A DNA stretch of 64,000 bases from positions 401,277,993-401,341,992 of the forward strand of contig NC_058520.1 of assembly GCF_904849725.1 (NCBI RefSeq), given 5' to 3'. The position numbers and the translations under genes are program-made. This DNA is from Hordeum vulgare subsp. vulgare. Taxonomy: Eukaryota; Streptophyta; Magnoliopsida; Poales; Poaceae. The notes below the pieces were generated by a model that was not told the DNA's origin, made no database searches, and saw nothing but the letters and a program-made list of their open reading frames with translations. Shown in pieces: positions 46,215 to 57,100 of the stretch (its first letter is position 1; every line of letters starts with the position of its first letter).

Positions 46215-47886
46215 TGATGTCTACCACACAACTTTATTCTTGTAGACGTTGTTGGGCCTCTAAGTGCAGAGTTTTGTAGGACAAGAGCTAACTTCCCTCA
46301 AGTGGATGATCTAAAATTTATCAATCCATGGGAGGTGTAGGATGAAGATGGTATCTCTCAAACAACCCTGAAAAAAATACAAGAAATCTCTTGTGTCCCC
46401 AACACACCCAATGCAATGGTAAATTGTATAGGTGCACTACTTCGGCGTAGGGAAGGTGATACAAGTCTAGTATGGATAGTAGATATAGGTTTTTACAATA
46501 TAAAAATATAAAAATAGTAAGGTAACAAGTAGTGAAAGTGAGCATAAACGTTATTGCAATGCTTGGAAGTAAGGCCTAGGGTTAATACTTTCACTAGTGC
46601 AATCTCTCAACAATGCTACCATAATAGAATCGTATGATCATCCCTCAACATGTGACAAAAAATCACTTCAAAGTTCATATCTACCAGAGAACATAAGATG
46701 AAATTGTTGTCGGTAGCACAACCACCTCAAAGTTATCCTTTCCGGCCAATCTATTGAGATATTCCCATAAGTGTCACAAACACCCCTAGAGTTCGTACTA
46801 AAATAACACATATGATACACATCAATCAACCCTGATGTCACCTAGATACTCTAATGTCACCTCAAGTATCCATGGGTTAATTATTCAACATGCATCAAAC
46901 AGTTTCAGTTTCATCATATTTAATCCATAACGAAGAAGTTCAAAGTATACCCCAAGATTTCTATCAAAGAAAGTAGGACAAGAACATGTATCAACCCATA
47001 TGAATAGATTACCCCATTGTCACCACGGGAATCCGCAAGTTGAGTACCAAAACATATATCAAGTGAAGCAATAGAACACCCCATTATCACCACGGGCATC
47101 CACATACAAGACATACATCAAGTGATCTCAAATCTAGTATTCAATCTTACATAATAAAATCTCAGCGGGAAATATTAAATTCATCACAACAAGATAGCAA
47201 GGGACAAACACCATATCATCCAACTATATTAACAAAGCTTGTGATACATCAAGATCGTGACATCTCGAGAACACGAGATAGATAGATAGATAGAGAAAGA
47301 GAGAGATCAAACACATAGCTACTAGTACATACCCTCAGCCCCGAGGGTGAACTACTCCCTCTTCGTCAAGGAGACCATCGGATGACTAAGATGGCCTCCG
47401 GTGATGATTGCCCCCTCAGGCAGGGTGCAGAAATAGGGCTCCGGATGAGATTTCTTCGGTACACAGGCTTGCCGTGGCGAAGAGGAAGTTCTCGGTTTAT
47501 TTTTGAGGGTTTATGTATTTATAGGATTTTTCAGCATTGAAATCATGCTAAACAGAGCCACGGGATGGTCCCAAGCCATCAAGGCACACCCTAGGGGGTG
47601 TCGTGCCCTGATGCCTTGTGGGCACCTCGCGGCCTCCCTCCGGTGGTTCTTCGCTCCAGTATTTCCTATTTGTTACAGAAAAAAAGTTAAAAACTTTTGG
47701 GCGGTTCCAAGGACTTTGATTTTCTTCACAAAAACAACACCATGGTTATTCTGCTGAAAACAGCGTTAGTCCGGGTTAGTTCCAATTAAATCATATAAGT
47801 GTATCAAAACCATATAAAAGTATTGTAAACGTAGGTAAATATGGCATGAATACTTCATAAATTATGGACACGTTGGAGATGTATCA
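46215..47886 (-). repeat. A2 5' LTR
   Basis: It is 1672 bp; minus-strand start TGATACATCTCCAACG at 47886, end TAGACATCA at 46215. A TATAAATA box lies at about 47514-47523 and hairpin H5 just upstream of it. The length and sequence type fit Sabrina-like LTRs. Confidence 0.8.
47572..47618. other. LTR hairpin H5 upstream of TATA
   Basis: CAAGCCATCA on one side and TGATGCCTTG on the other pair with one mismatch; the inner arms GGCAC/GTGCC and ACCC/GGGT also pair. About 270-315 nt from the LTR start. Confidence 0.75.
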
Positions 47887-47959
47887 GTGCCCATCGAGCT
47901 TGTGGGTTCCACGAGACTCCGGCTGACCTAAATCCAACACCATAAGTAACGTCTCGGAA

Positions 47960-48990
47960 AGAAAAAAAATGAGAGAGAAACTTTCATCACGTTTTACGAG
48001 GCTGAGTTGCCGCCACCTCCTTTTCTTCCTCAAGAGGGCTGATCTGGAGTCAGTTTGGACCTGGAAGAGGGGGATTCGTCGCCATCGTCATCCCTAGCCC
48101 TTGTCCATCAACAATTCCATGATGCTCACCATCGGAAGTGAATAATTCCTTTGTAGGCTTGATGGACAGTGATGGGTTGGATAAGATTTGCCATGCCATC
48201 GATTCAATTTTTTAGGGTTTGATCCCTAGTATCCACTATGTTCTGAGATAGATGTTGCTATGACTTTGCTATGCTTAATGCTTGTCACTAGGGTTCAAGT
48301 GCCATGATTTCAGATCTGGACATATTTTGATTCTATGAATATTAGATTGTTTTTTATCCTATCTTGCAAGTTATATACACCTATTATGTGTTGTCTCCAT
48401 AGACTCAAAGTGACAGAAATTGGGATCATCTCCGGTGATGACCGTAGTATGAGGAGTTCATGTATTCACCATGTGTTAATGCTTTGTTTTGGTTCTCTAT
48501 TAAAAGGAGGCCTTAATATCCCTTAGATTTCCTTATGGATGCCCACTATGATGGGAGGGTAGGACAAAAGATGGCATGCAAGTTATTATCATAAGCACAT
48601 ATGACTATATACGGAATACATGCCTACATTATATTGATGAACTCCAGCTAGTTTTGTGTCGCTCTAGGTTGTGACTATTACATAATGAATGTCATCCAAC
48701 ATACTTATCCATCGCTGATCCAATGACTATAATTTTCTCATATTGATCTTGCTAAGTTACTACTACTGCTACTGTTACTGTTCTCGTTACTATTACTACT
48801 ATTACCAAACCATCAAAATCTTGTGCTACTAAACACTTTACTCCAGAAAGATATTCCAGGTGTGGTTGAATTGACAACTCAAGTGCTAAGACTCATAAGT
48901 ATTCTTTGTCCTCCCTTGTGTCGAATCAATAAATTTTGATGAAATACTAGCCTCGAAGACTATTGCGACCCCTATGCTTGTGGGTTATCA
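47960..48990 (+). mobile_element. Athila-type LTR fragment, plus orientation
   Basis: It ends CTTGTGGGTTATCA, the counterpart of the A1 LTR end GGGTCATCA, and contains CCATGATGCTCACC and similar LTR-typical stretches. Its 5' part is missing. It is a relic of a solo LTR or a truncated element, inserted in the opposite direction to A1 and A2. Confidence 0.65.
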
Positions 48991-49206
48991 ATACATCATC
49001 TTGGCAAGCGGGAGGAGCGAGAAGTGCCGTGTGGCGATGGATCTAAACAGCTCGATGGTGAGCGTCTTCTGATGCGGAGATGCGGCTGATTCGAAGGCCA
49101 TTGGCTGCGGGGAATTAGAGCTGCATCTAGTCTTGCGGTGGCACACTCAGATTGGCAGCTCTGTGCGTCCTAGCGGCTTTCCTCGTTGACCGTGGGGCTG
49201 CTCTAA
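48991..49206. other. Unclassified sequence left of the Harbinger element
   Basis: This segment continues after the Harbinger at 52077, because the flanks share the TAA duplication. It may belong to a decayed LINE or similar element; I see no ORF. Confidence 0.35.
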
Positions 49207-49443
49207 GGGCGTGTTTGGTTCCATTAGTGAATAGTAGCTGCATTGCATACACTTCTCAAACAAGCCTGGTTGTGGAAAAACAGCCCCAAATGCGCCATTT
49301 GCAAGTTGTTTGGTTGCCTGCATTAGGTAATATGCAAGTGCACTTTGTTTGGTTTCTTGCATTGGCCCTAGCGGCACATGAACATGGTGTTTGGTTGCAT
49401 ATGGCGTACATGGTGTGCTTACCTTGTACCCTACTTGGTGAGC

Positions 49444-49767
49444 TTACCCACAATGAGCACACCTAGCGCACCAACACCACAACACAACAATGGCAATGAA
49501 CTGGGCAAAGATGATGAAGTTCCTTAGCTTCAGCCCCAACTGACGAGCCTCCGTAGCACCTTCCACTTTGACACCTCCAACCCTTCCACTGTCAACACTG
49601 CTGCCTCCGTGCTTTCACACCCAGTCGGGGTAAGCTTGTTCTGCTGCATGCCTAGTCTTTAACCCTCTATGGTTGTTTTCGCTATACGATGCCACTTGTG
49701 TACTGGCTTCGTCCCATGAACTATAAACCCCTCGAGCCTTACCAATGAACACGGCATACCACTTTCC
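49444..49767 (-). pseudogene. ORF with viroplasmin/RNase H1 N-terminal-like domain in the Harbinger element
   Basis: Too short for simple ORF listing because of one TGA at 49615-49617. From a splice acceptor at 49768, the frame begins GKWYAVFIGKARGVYSSW and continues with DEASTQVASYSENNHRGLK and TRHAAEQAY. This spacing of W-Y-V, G, GVY, W, QV and the A-Y end fits the small hybrid-binding fold of the RNase H1 N-terminus and caulimovirus viroplasmin. Past the TGA the frame ends with a hydrophobic segment (NFIIFAQFIAIVVLW) and a Cys-rich tail, stop near 49444. The 5' exon was not identified. In RNase H1 this domain binds RNA-DNA hybrids; its job here is unknown. Confidence 0.6.
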
Positions 49768-50139
49768 CTAGCAATGCACAAGAGCAAGAGTTGAAGCAGC
49801 AAATCAATGGAGCACACAAGTAGAAGAGAAGAAGTAAAGCATGCATGATCATACGGTATAGCTAGTTCTACCTTGCACTACCATGATGTTATCTACCACC
49901 ACATCCAAAAGAGAGTGTCGTCCTACCACCGCAAGTTTACCATCATCGTGAGGGGTTAGAATATACCACCTCACCAAAATATACAGACGATCAAATAGTT
50001 TTCCAGCCCTAGCTACACAAAATGTACATCGTCATCGTCATCGTCGTCATCGTCGTCGCCACCGCCATTGCCATCGTCGTCGGGGATCATGCACGCTCAC
50101 AGATAGCACTACTCTAGTAGTAGTGCTTGCCCAGCCAGA

Positions 50140-51206
50140 TCATGAGCCAACGTCTGCCATGGCAACGAACCCAACACCCTGGGCCTTGTTGTCAAGAAGG
50201 TGGCTGAGATCTGCCATGAGAGCCTCGTCGCTAAAACCACCCTGGGTCATGACAGTGCCATACAGGTCAGGGTGGACGTCGAGGGGCTTGCACTCCTTGA
50301 TGGTCGTTGCCACCTCCTTCACCGCCTCAGTCATGCTGCAAAAGACATTGATCTCCTCCTCCATCATGCCTCCTCTCTTCCTCTTCCTATCATGGACGGG
50401 GTCAAAGGGCTTCTCGAAGGGCTTCTCGAAGTGCTTGTCAGGGCCAGCAATGACCTTGACGTCTGGGGTCGCAGGGAAGTCTGGCATGGGAGAACCAAGA
50501 GGCTCCCCCGAGCCCATGGCATGCTTCCTAATTGCCAGTCCGAATGAGAAGATATGTTGCATCTGGCTATAGTTCTGTATGGGTGTGTTGAGGAACTCAG
50601 TGTCCCTTGGGTGGTCCTAAGATTGAAACGCAAGTCTTGTTAGTTACGATTAGGACTAGGCAATGGTGGACAGTATGAAAAGGAAGAGGGCTATGAGCTA
50701 ACCGCGACATGGCCCTCCAGAACTATGGAGCAAGTGTTCTCATCCCATGAGGCGCCGCCAAGGTCTCTAACCTTGGACACTTCGATCCATCGACCTCTCC
50801 ACTTCCTCACATGGTTGTACACCTGGGTGGCGGACACATCCTACCCATAGAACTCGAACACCTGCTTCGCAACATTGTTCAAGCGCAACTGCTTGAAGCC
50901 CTTGGCAGTCCTAACTCCACTGGAGATGAGCTCACACATCTTGTTCAGCACGAACGTGGACATGAACGACTGCCACTTCATGTTGTTCAACCTACCATCC
51001 TTCTTTACATTTGCTATTGTAGGGGCAGCAACAGCAGTAGCAGTTTGCTGAACGGGCACTACTGGCACATAGATAGAATCAGACGCGAACATCTCTGAAT
51101 CGGGTGCCATCTCGGACATAGGCTGTGAGTCCTGGACAAACGATGGAGGAAACTGGTTGTCCGACAGAACAAGGGCCTGACTAAGATCTTGCGTCTGCGT
51201 GGTCAT
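50140..51206 (-). pseudogene. Harbinger ORF1, Myb/SANT-like DNA-binding protein
   Basis: Exons 51206-50703 and 50616-50140 join in phase. The N-terminal 70 residues are Gln/Ser/Pro-rich. Residues around MKWQSFMSTFVLNKMCE, TAKGFKQLRLNNVAK, QVYNHVRKWRGRW and GGASWDENT match the Myb/SANT-like (trihelix) domain of PIF/Harbinger ORF1 proteins. These bind the terminal repeats and assist the transposase. A TAG at 50841-50843 interrupts the domain. A basic cluster (HDRKRKRGG) may be a nuclear localisation signal. Confidence 0.8.
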
Positions 51207-52073
51207 GTCCTACAAACGTAGCACACATTGACAGTAAGCATAGCACAAAACATACCGGACAACCCATGAAAGCAGGAGCATACATGTACGTACTAAGCAT
51301 ACCGCACAATCTACGAGAAGGAACATACATCTACAACAAACATCATGCTACAAATGAACCATCAATAGCTACAAATCACAGATCTAAGCACGAACCAACA
51401 CAAGCACAAGGTTCAACTTCAAACTCTACTACTAATCTAGCCTACCACATGCTTGAACATCTAACCCTACCATAAATTGCAACCGCAACATAGAAATCAA
51501 TGATATGAGCTCACAGATCAAAGCACTAATCAACCATGCATGTACATCAAACCCTAGCTACAGCTCAGATCTAGCTAGAAGGAACAAAGAGAAAGGGGGA
51601 TTGAACTCACAACTGCCATGGATGCAGCTCAAGGACGAGGGGGAACGATAGTAGAAGATCACCACCGGCCGATGAAGATGCGCCGCTTACCTGCTCGTCG
51701 ATGCCGATGCGCGTCGACGGGAAAGCTCAAAAGGGGGACAATGGTGGTGGGAGTTGGGGCGGTGAGGGAGGGGGCTAAATAGGGGCAGACTCGGAGGGAG
51801 GTGAGCCGAAATCCTCCCGCTGGTTTTTCGGCGACGCGGGCGAGCTCGCGCCATCTCCCTAGTCGCACGAGGAGAGAAGCGTGTCGCCCTCCCCTGCGTC
51901 GCCCAAGGCAGGCTCGCGAGCTACTGTCGATTCGGGTGTTTCCCCTGGGCCTGGGCTGGAGCTGCTTTACGGTTCGTGCCATGCGGGCCGCAGAGTAAAT
52001 GCAGGCAACCAAACGGGTCACTTCCTTCCTGCGCGGGCCAGGCTGGGCCTAATGCAGGGAACCAAACACGCCC
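51207..52073. other. Harbinger 5' flank of ORF1 and right terminus
   Basis: AT-rich up to about 51640, then GC-rich to the terminal repeat. No ORF that I support. The right end contains ATGCAGGCAACCAAAC in addition to the terminal repeat. Confidence 0.6.
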
Positions 52074-52076
52074 TAA

Positions 52077-53586
52077 GTTGCCAGCAAGGTGCCGCTTGTG
52101 GCCATGTGGTGTTGCGACACTAGAGAAGCGGCACAACGCACCTTGCAGCTGTGCAGGTTGGCCCGTACGTCTGTGGCGGTGAGGTGTTGACCTTCCGCAC
52201 CAGCCTACAGAGTTGTGGTGATTCAGATCTAATCGACGCGATGGCGGTTACTGCAAAGCACTACAACGACTTCCTACGGCTCCACGGCGTTAGTGGTCAT
52301 CGGATGATCCTTGTGAGGGTTCATCTCTTTTGATCTAGAGATTGACTTCGGCGGTGCGATACAAATTATGCACGAAGACTTGACACAGAGGAATGGTAGT
52401 GCAGTGGTCGCAGCCACATCATATGTAACTGTTGGGTTCGTGGGGAAGTGGTGGCGATAACACATGAGAGATTTCAATGATGGTGCTAAACGAGCACCCA
52501 ATTTCGAGCTCCGGGACGAAAGCCTAGGTCATGCGTGAGTGGTTATACCTTGCAATTATGATGTTTTTCTTACATCGATATCTTGTTGAAGGCATTGCTC
52601 GCATATCTTTGGACTGACTTTCCGGGTGAAAACCTATATTTTGGCCTTCTAGTTGGATCCGATGACGACGGCGTTTGAGTGTCAATCCCTTACTGAAGGC
52701 GTTGTTGTTGAAGAACATCATAGTCCATGTGATGTCATGAGATGGCTGGTACGGATATGACCATTACTTTAGTTTGCAGATCGCACATCTAATCACTTTT
52801 CTTTTTCTTTTTTTTCTCGCATCACATAGGTTTGGTCTTATATGACTTTGCTAGTTGTTGGCTTGCTTTCGTGTGTGAGAGTCGATTTTGGTTGTGTGCA
52901 TTCTAACCATGCAGATGTCGGATGTGTCCTCATTGTGTTATGTATCTTCTTGATGTTTCATTTCGAGTGAATAAAATCCACCCAAAAATACTTTTTACTG
53001 TCTTTGCTATGCTCAAGATTTATTTCTGGATTAAACTAATTAAAAAATTGCTAATATACTCAACAATATATTCATTCATACACACCTTGTTCTCAGTTAC
53101 CCACTGCAGTTTATTAGGTACTACTGTGAATCAACGTCGAATCGAGAGCCAAGTTCATCCATGGTCCGCGAACTGCTGCTTTTTTTTACTCAAACGCAGC
53201 CAATCTACCTTTTGCTGAAATCGACTGCGCACATGGCGTTCAAATCACGGAAGGGAACAAAATGACAAGTGAACGCCTGCCAATTTCGTTAAGACCCACA
53301 CATTCCTGGACCTGGGGCTACCCGGGCCACCATTTCGTGAACCTCTGCCAGGAAACGAACAAGATAGAAAGACCGAGCAAAGAGGTAGAGTCCACAGACA
53401 ATCAATCGCCCATGGACAAACCGATCCTCATCACGCTATTTGGCTGCTCCATGTCCTCCTCGATTCACCCATGAAAATGAGATGGTGAGATGTGTTGTGC
53501 CTACTCTTTGCTCACCACCATTGGGCATGCATGCTGGTCGACATGGGGGAGGTGAAAAACAGATCTGATTGGCAATGCACGATTCT
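52077..53586. other. Unclassified intergenic sequence, possible LINE-like 3' fragment
   Basis: Continues the segment left of the Harbinger. Around 52900-52985 it shows GAGTGAATAAAATCC, which could be the 3' tail of a retroposon, but there is no poly-A run or RT domain. 53000-53586 shows nothing I can support. Confidence 0.35.
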
Positions 53587-53674
53587 TTTCTATGAGAAGA
53601 CCGTGTTAATTGCTCGGTTAGTTTGGCGTTTTTCTATGAGAAGACAGTGTTAATTGCTCGGTTAGTTTGGCGTT
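53587..53674. repeat. 44-bp tandem duplication upstream of the GDSL gene
   Basis: Two head-to-tail copies of a unit starting TTTCTATGAGAAGAC and ending TTAGTTTGGCGTT, one mismatch (C/A). About 440 bp before the start codon. Confidence 0.9.
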
Positions 53675-54108
53675 TCACAGGCAGCCTGTATGTATTTATG
53701 CCGGTATCCATCCACGACAGTGTTGTCTACATCCTTGTTGATTGTGTCCTTGGGTCGTCCTTGCAATCCTTGGACGGCAACCTGGCATTCATCCATCCCC
53801 TGCACGCGCATATATCACACGATGCCTATCATTCCGTTGTACGAGTAGAAGGTAGAGAAATTACATGGGGCCGACCCTCGTATAACGTACGCTAGAAGGC
53901 GCATACGAGGACGCTTTCAGGCATATATGCCTTCATAATGGCTTCCCGAGCTCTCCGCAAACGCTCAACAAGAAACACCGGCTGCCCTACCCACTTGGCC
54001 AAGCTAAGCTAGCTCGTGCTCTTCTCATTTCCCACTCTGCTTCTTCGGCCACGCTGCCGGCTCACTCGCTGAGCGAGCGCCGCGGCCGGTGAATACCTGT
54101 CCCATTCT
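53675..54108 (+). promoter_or_regulatory. Upstream region of the GDSL gene
   Basis: No clear TATA box close to the ATG; GCATATATGCC lies at about 53919-53929, 180 bp upstream, and the last 100 bp are pyrimidine-rich then GC-rich. The promoter assignment is only positional. Confidence 0.3.
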
Positions 54109-57100
54109 ATGTGGCTCCTGGGAGGCCATTTCTCGCTGGCGCTCGCCGTGTCGCATGCTCTCCTGGTCCTGGGCCTTGGGAGCGGCAGCTCGGCGCTCAG
54201 CTGCTACTCGCGCATCTTCAGCTTCGGCGACTCCCTCACCGACACCGGCAACTACGTCCGCCTGACGGCGAAGAACCCGAGCCCGTACGGAGCGCCGCCG
54301 TACGGGACGACGTTCTTTGGCCGTCCGACCGGCCGGGCCAGCGACGGCCGCCTCGTCATCGACTTCATCGGTGAGCAAAACTGCTTGCGTCTGCATTTTC
54401 TGAACTTCTTTCAGCGTTTTGCTTAGGAGCTTCTCAGCTGCGTGTAATTGTGCGTGTGGACGTGTTGGCGCCTTGATAGATTGGCACTAGTGCGTGTTCC
54501 GCTTCTGCAACGTGTATCTTCCACGGAATTCCGTCTTTTCCGTCGCCTCGAACACGGTGGTGCCAACTCCGGGAAAGAGATGTAGAAAATGCTTATAAAG
54601 AGAGAGCAAGATATATGTATACAAGGATGAAAAACATAAACAAACTGGATATTTAGGATTAATTGCTTGTTGTAAATGATCTTACTGTCCAACAAGTCAG
54701 CGTGTTTTCTTTCACTGCATAATTTATTGTTTTATAAGGTTGTAGATGGTGGAAGTATCATATTTAGTACTCCTACGTACTATTATGCATGTCAACTAGA
54801 TAATTTTAATGAGATAGTATATACTTAAACAGAAAAAGACATATTAGCAAAATCTGTTTTTCTTACAAGAGACTGGAAGAGTACATGAAAAAACAAAAAC
54901 AGTATGAATACAAACGGAATATGTTGGATAAGAAATAATATTTCAGGAAGTTTACCAAATAGTCCAGAAATTTTTAAATAGTCAAAAATAAAAAAATACT
55001 AATAAAACCAGGGAACTTGCCAAAGCGATTTTGATATGTATTTTAAAATCCCCAATTCCCCCACACCCAAGGGATTCCTGGTTTTTAATTTCTTGTAATA
55101 TAGCTAATTTGTCCAGCCATTTTGTTATATTTATGAGAAAAATGAATCTGATTTGTAGTTCACTTTTCCTATTTCCCCATAGAAATTTTTGATGCTTACA
55201 AAAATATTCCATGTTAGTAGGTTGCCGTACATTTTGACTAGTGACATGAACAATAACTTTTCATGATAAAAGTTAAGAGTCAAAATCTCGGGTCTTCACC
55301 CGCAAAACTAAAATAAAAATCTCAGGCATTAACACCTTCAAGAATTTAATGCCGCTAAAGTTGACATGATCTCCTGAGTAACCAAAGAATGTTGGTGCAA
55401 TGTCGTTAACTCGAACGATGTCATCACTACACAACTTGATAGTTAGGATCCAACCAGTGATAGATATATCATAGAAGACGAGTCACTGTCAGCATCACAA
55501 CATGTGTGCATGCACAAATCTGCAGAAATTGAATCGATTCTCCTAAAGGATTTGTATACCTTGTTTATCTAGAACGAGCATCACACATTAAAAGAAGAAG
55601 TATGATGTTCGGTGTCATAGCCACCCTACCTTTCATGCTCTCCATCACTACAATCCACCGTTAACAACTCACACTCGCCCGGTCGATGGCTTCTACGTTA
55701 GCGTAGGCTGCCATCAACTGATCTAGACCAAACTAGGAAGCCGCTACTCTGTATAGCCACCTCCCTATCTATGTTGGCGTCTACCATCGGTGTATAATTG
55801 AATGAAGCCTATTAGTCCCTATAGAATGTCAAAGAAACAGTGCATGCAAAGGGCTTCCTCGAAATTGTTGATTGAAGATGTGTGGGGGGAAGTAACATCG
55901 TTTTCTTTTTGCGGTCACCAAAACATTTGTGGTGGCGAATATGGGGTATTGATAGCTAGGGTTCCAACTAATAATGCCCACTATAGAAACACAAGTGGTG
56001 CACACATTTTTTTCAGCTACCCTATTTCTCAGACAACAACGAAATAACTTTGCTAAATCACCATTAAGAACTATATGACTTAAACACTATATTCAAGCAA
56101 ATACAAAGAAATGAAAACATCTTGATTAGATGGCTATCAATTGTCCGCTGAGGGATACCTATACACTCTCGTATTTTTTTGTCTATAAATTGTCTCTTCC
56201 TTTATGTTTTTTTGTTCAAAAAGGAAAATGCATCAAAACAAAACGCAAAAGAGAATACTTAAGTATCCATTAATTTTTGGCAAAAAAGCACCAGATCATT
56301 TTACCAATGGTAAAAATAACTCTGATTTTCTTTTAAAAAAATACATTAAAATCTTCAATTCGCTAAAGCACAGCAATATGCCTCGTGTCTAAAAAATACC
56401 ATTTGTCTTCTTCTCGAATGAGCCGATGACATGCCGCTGCAACGTAAGAGTGAGCCTAACATTGTTGATCCTTGAGGCCTTATTCGGTACTAATGTATTT
56501 TAGGTAATTGATAGGGATTGTTTCGGTCAAACCCTTAAATCCCTACATATTCCAAAACACAGTTTGGTTTTAGTGTATTTGACAGGTTTCATTTTTATAT
56601 TTTTTTATAAATCCTTAAAATCTAGTGTATTTTCCCTCAATACTCAATACACTTCCCTACCTAGTGAATTGGGGATAAATGAGGATTTGAAGAAATTGAA
56701 TGAAGGTTGGGGTTTCATCCAATTTTTATGGTATTATCCCCGTCAATCCCTTTAAAAATCCTAGTACCAAACAAAGCCTGATGAAAAATCATCAAGATAA
56801 TGGTCCTACAAGATCACCTCGCCGAAAGAAGCCAACGTAACGGAAATAGTCGTAGATCCAAGTGATCGGCGTGTTGTCCGGACACCTTTTGCTCATGCCA
56901 GGGCTTGTACCGTATGCCCGTTTTAAGGTACCCGTTGGAGATGCCCTAAGACCTTGCTCATGCACAGAGCTTGTATGTACGTGCTTATACGAATACTGTT
57001 ACGCTCTTAATTAGTACTTATATACATACAGGGACATGGCCCTCTAAACTGTGCATGTTTGACGTCGACTAATTGCCATATAATTAGCCCACCATGAAAA

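Larger units (their letters stand above)
43356..47886 (-). mobile_element. A2: non-autonomous Athila-like element, right part
   Basis: On the minus strand: 5' LTR 47886-46215, degraded primer-binding site, a short leader ORF, then 2.4 kb of noncoding AT-rich DNA with no protease, RT or integrase. Around 43380-43500 it is homologous to the 3' noncoding region of A1, so pol appears to be absent from the element itself rather than merely cut off. A1 inserted at 43355/43356; the left part of A2 is not found beyond A1. Confidence 0.75.
49207..52073 (-). mobile_element. PIF/Harbinger transposon without transposase
   Basis: It is 2867 bp. The terminal inverted repeat GGGCGTGTTTGGTTCC is perfect for 16 bp at both ends, and the target duplication TAA is at 49204-49206 and 52074-52076, as expected for PIF/Harbinger. 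Subterminal copies of TGTTTGGTTGCCTGCAT follow. Minus-strand genes are a Myb/SANT-like ORF1 and a second ORF with a viroplasmin-like domain. I found no DDE transposase, so the element would depend on another copy. Confidence 0.9.

Noticed and set aside
49207..52073. hAT or Mutator origin for this element
   Set aside because: The 3-bp TAA duplication, the terminal repeat and the Myb/SANT ORF1 fit PIF/Harbinger; 8- or 9-bp duplications are absent.
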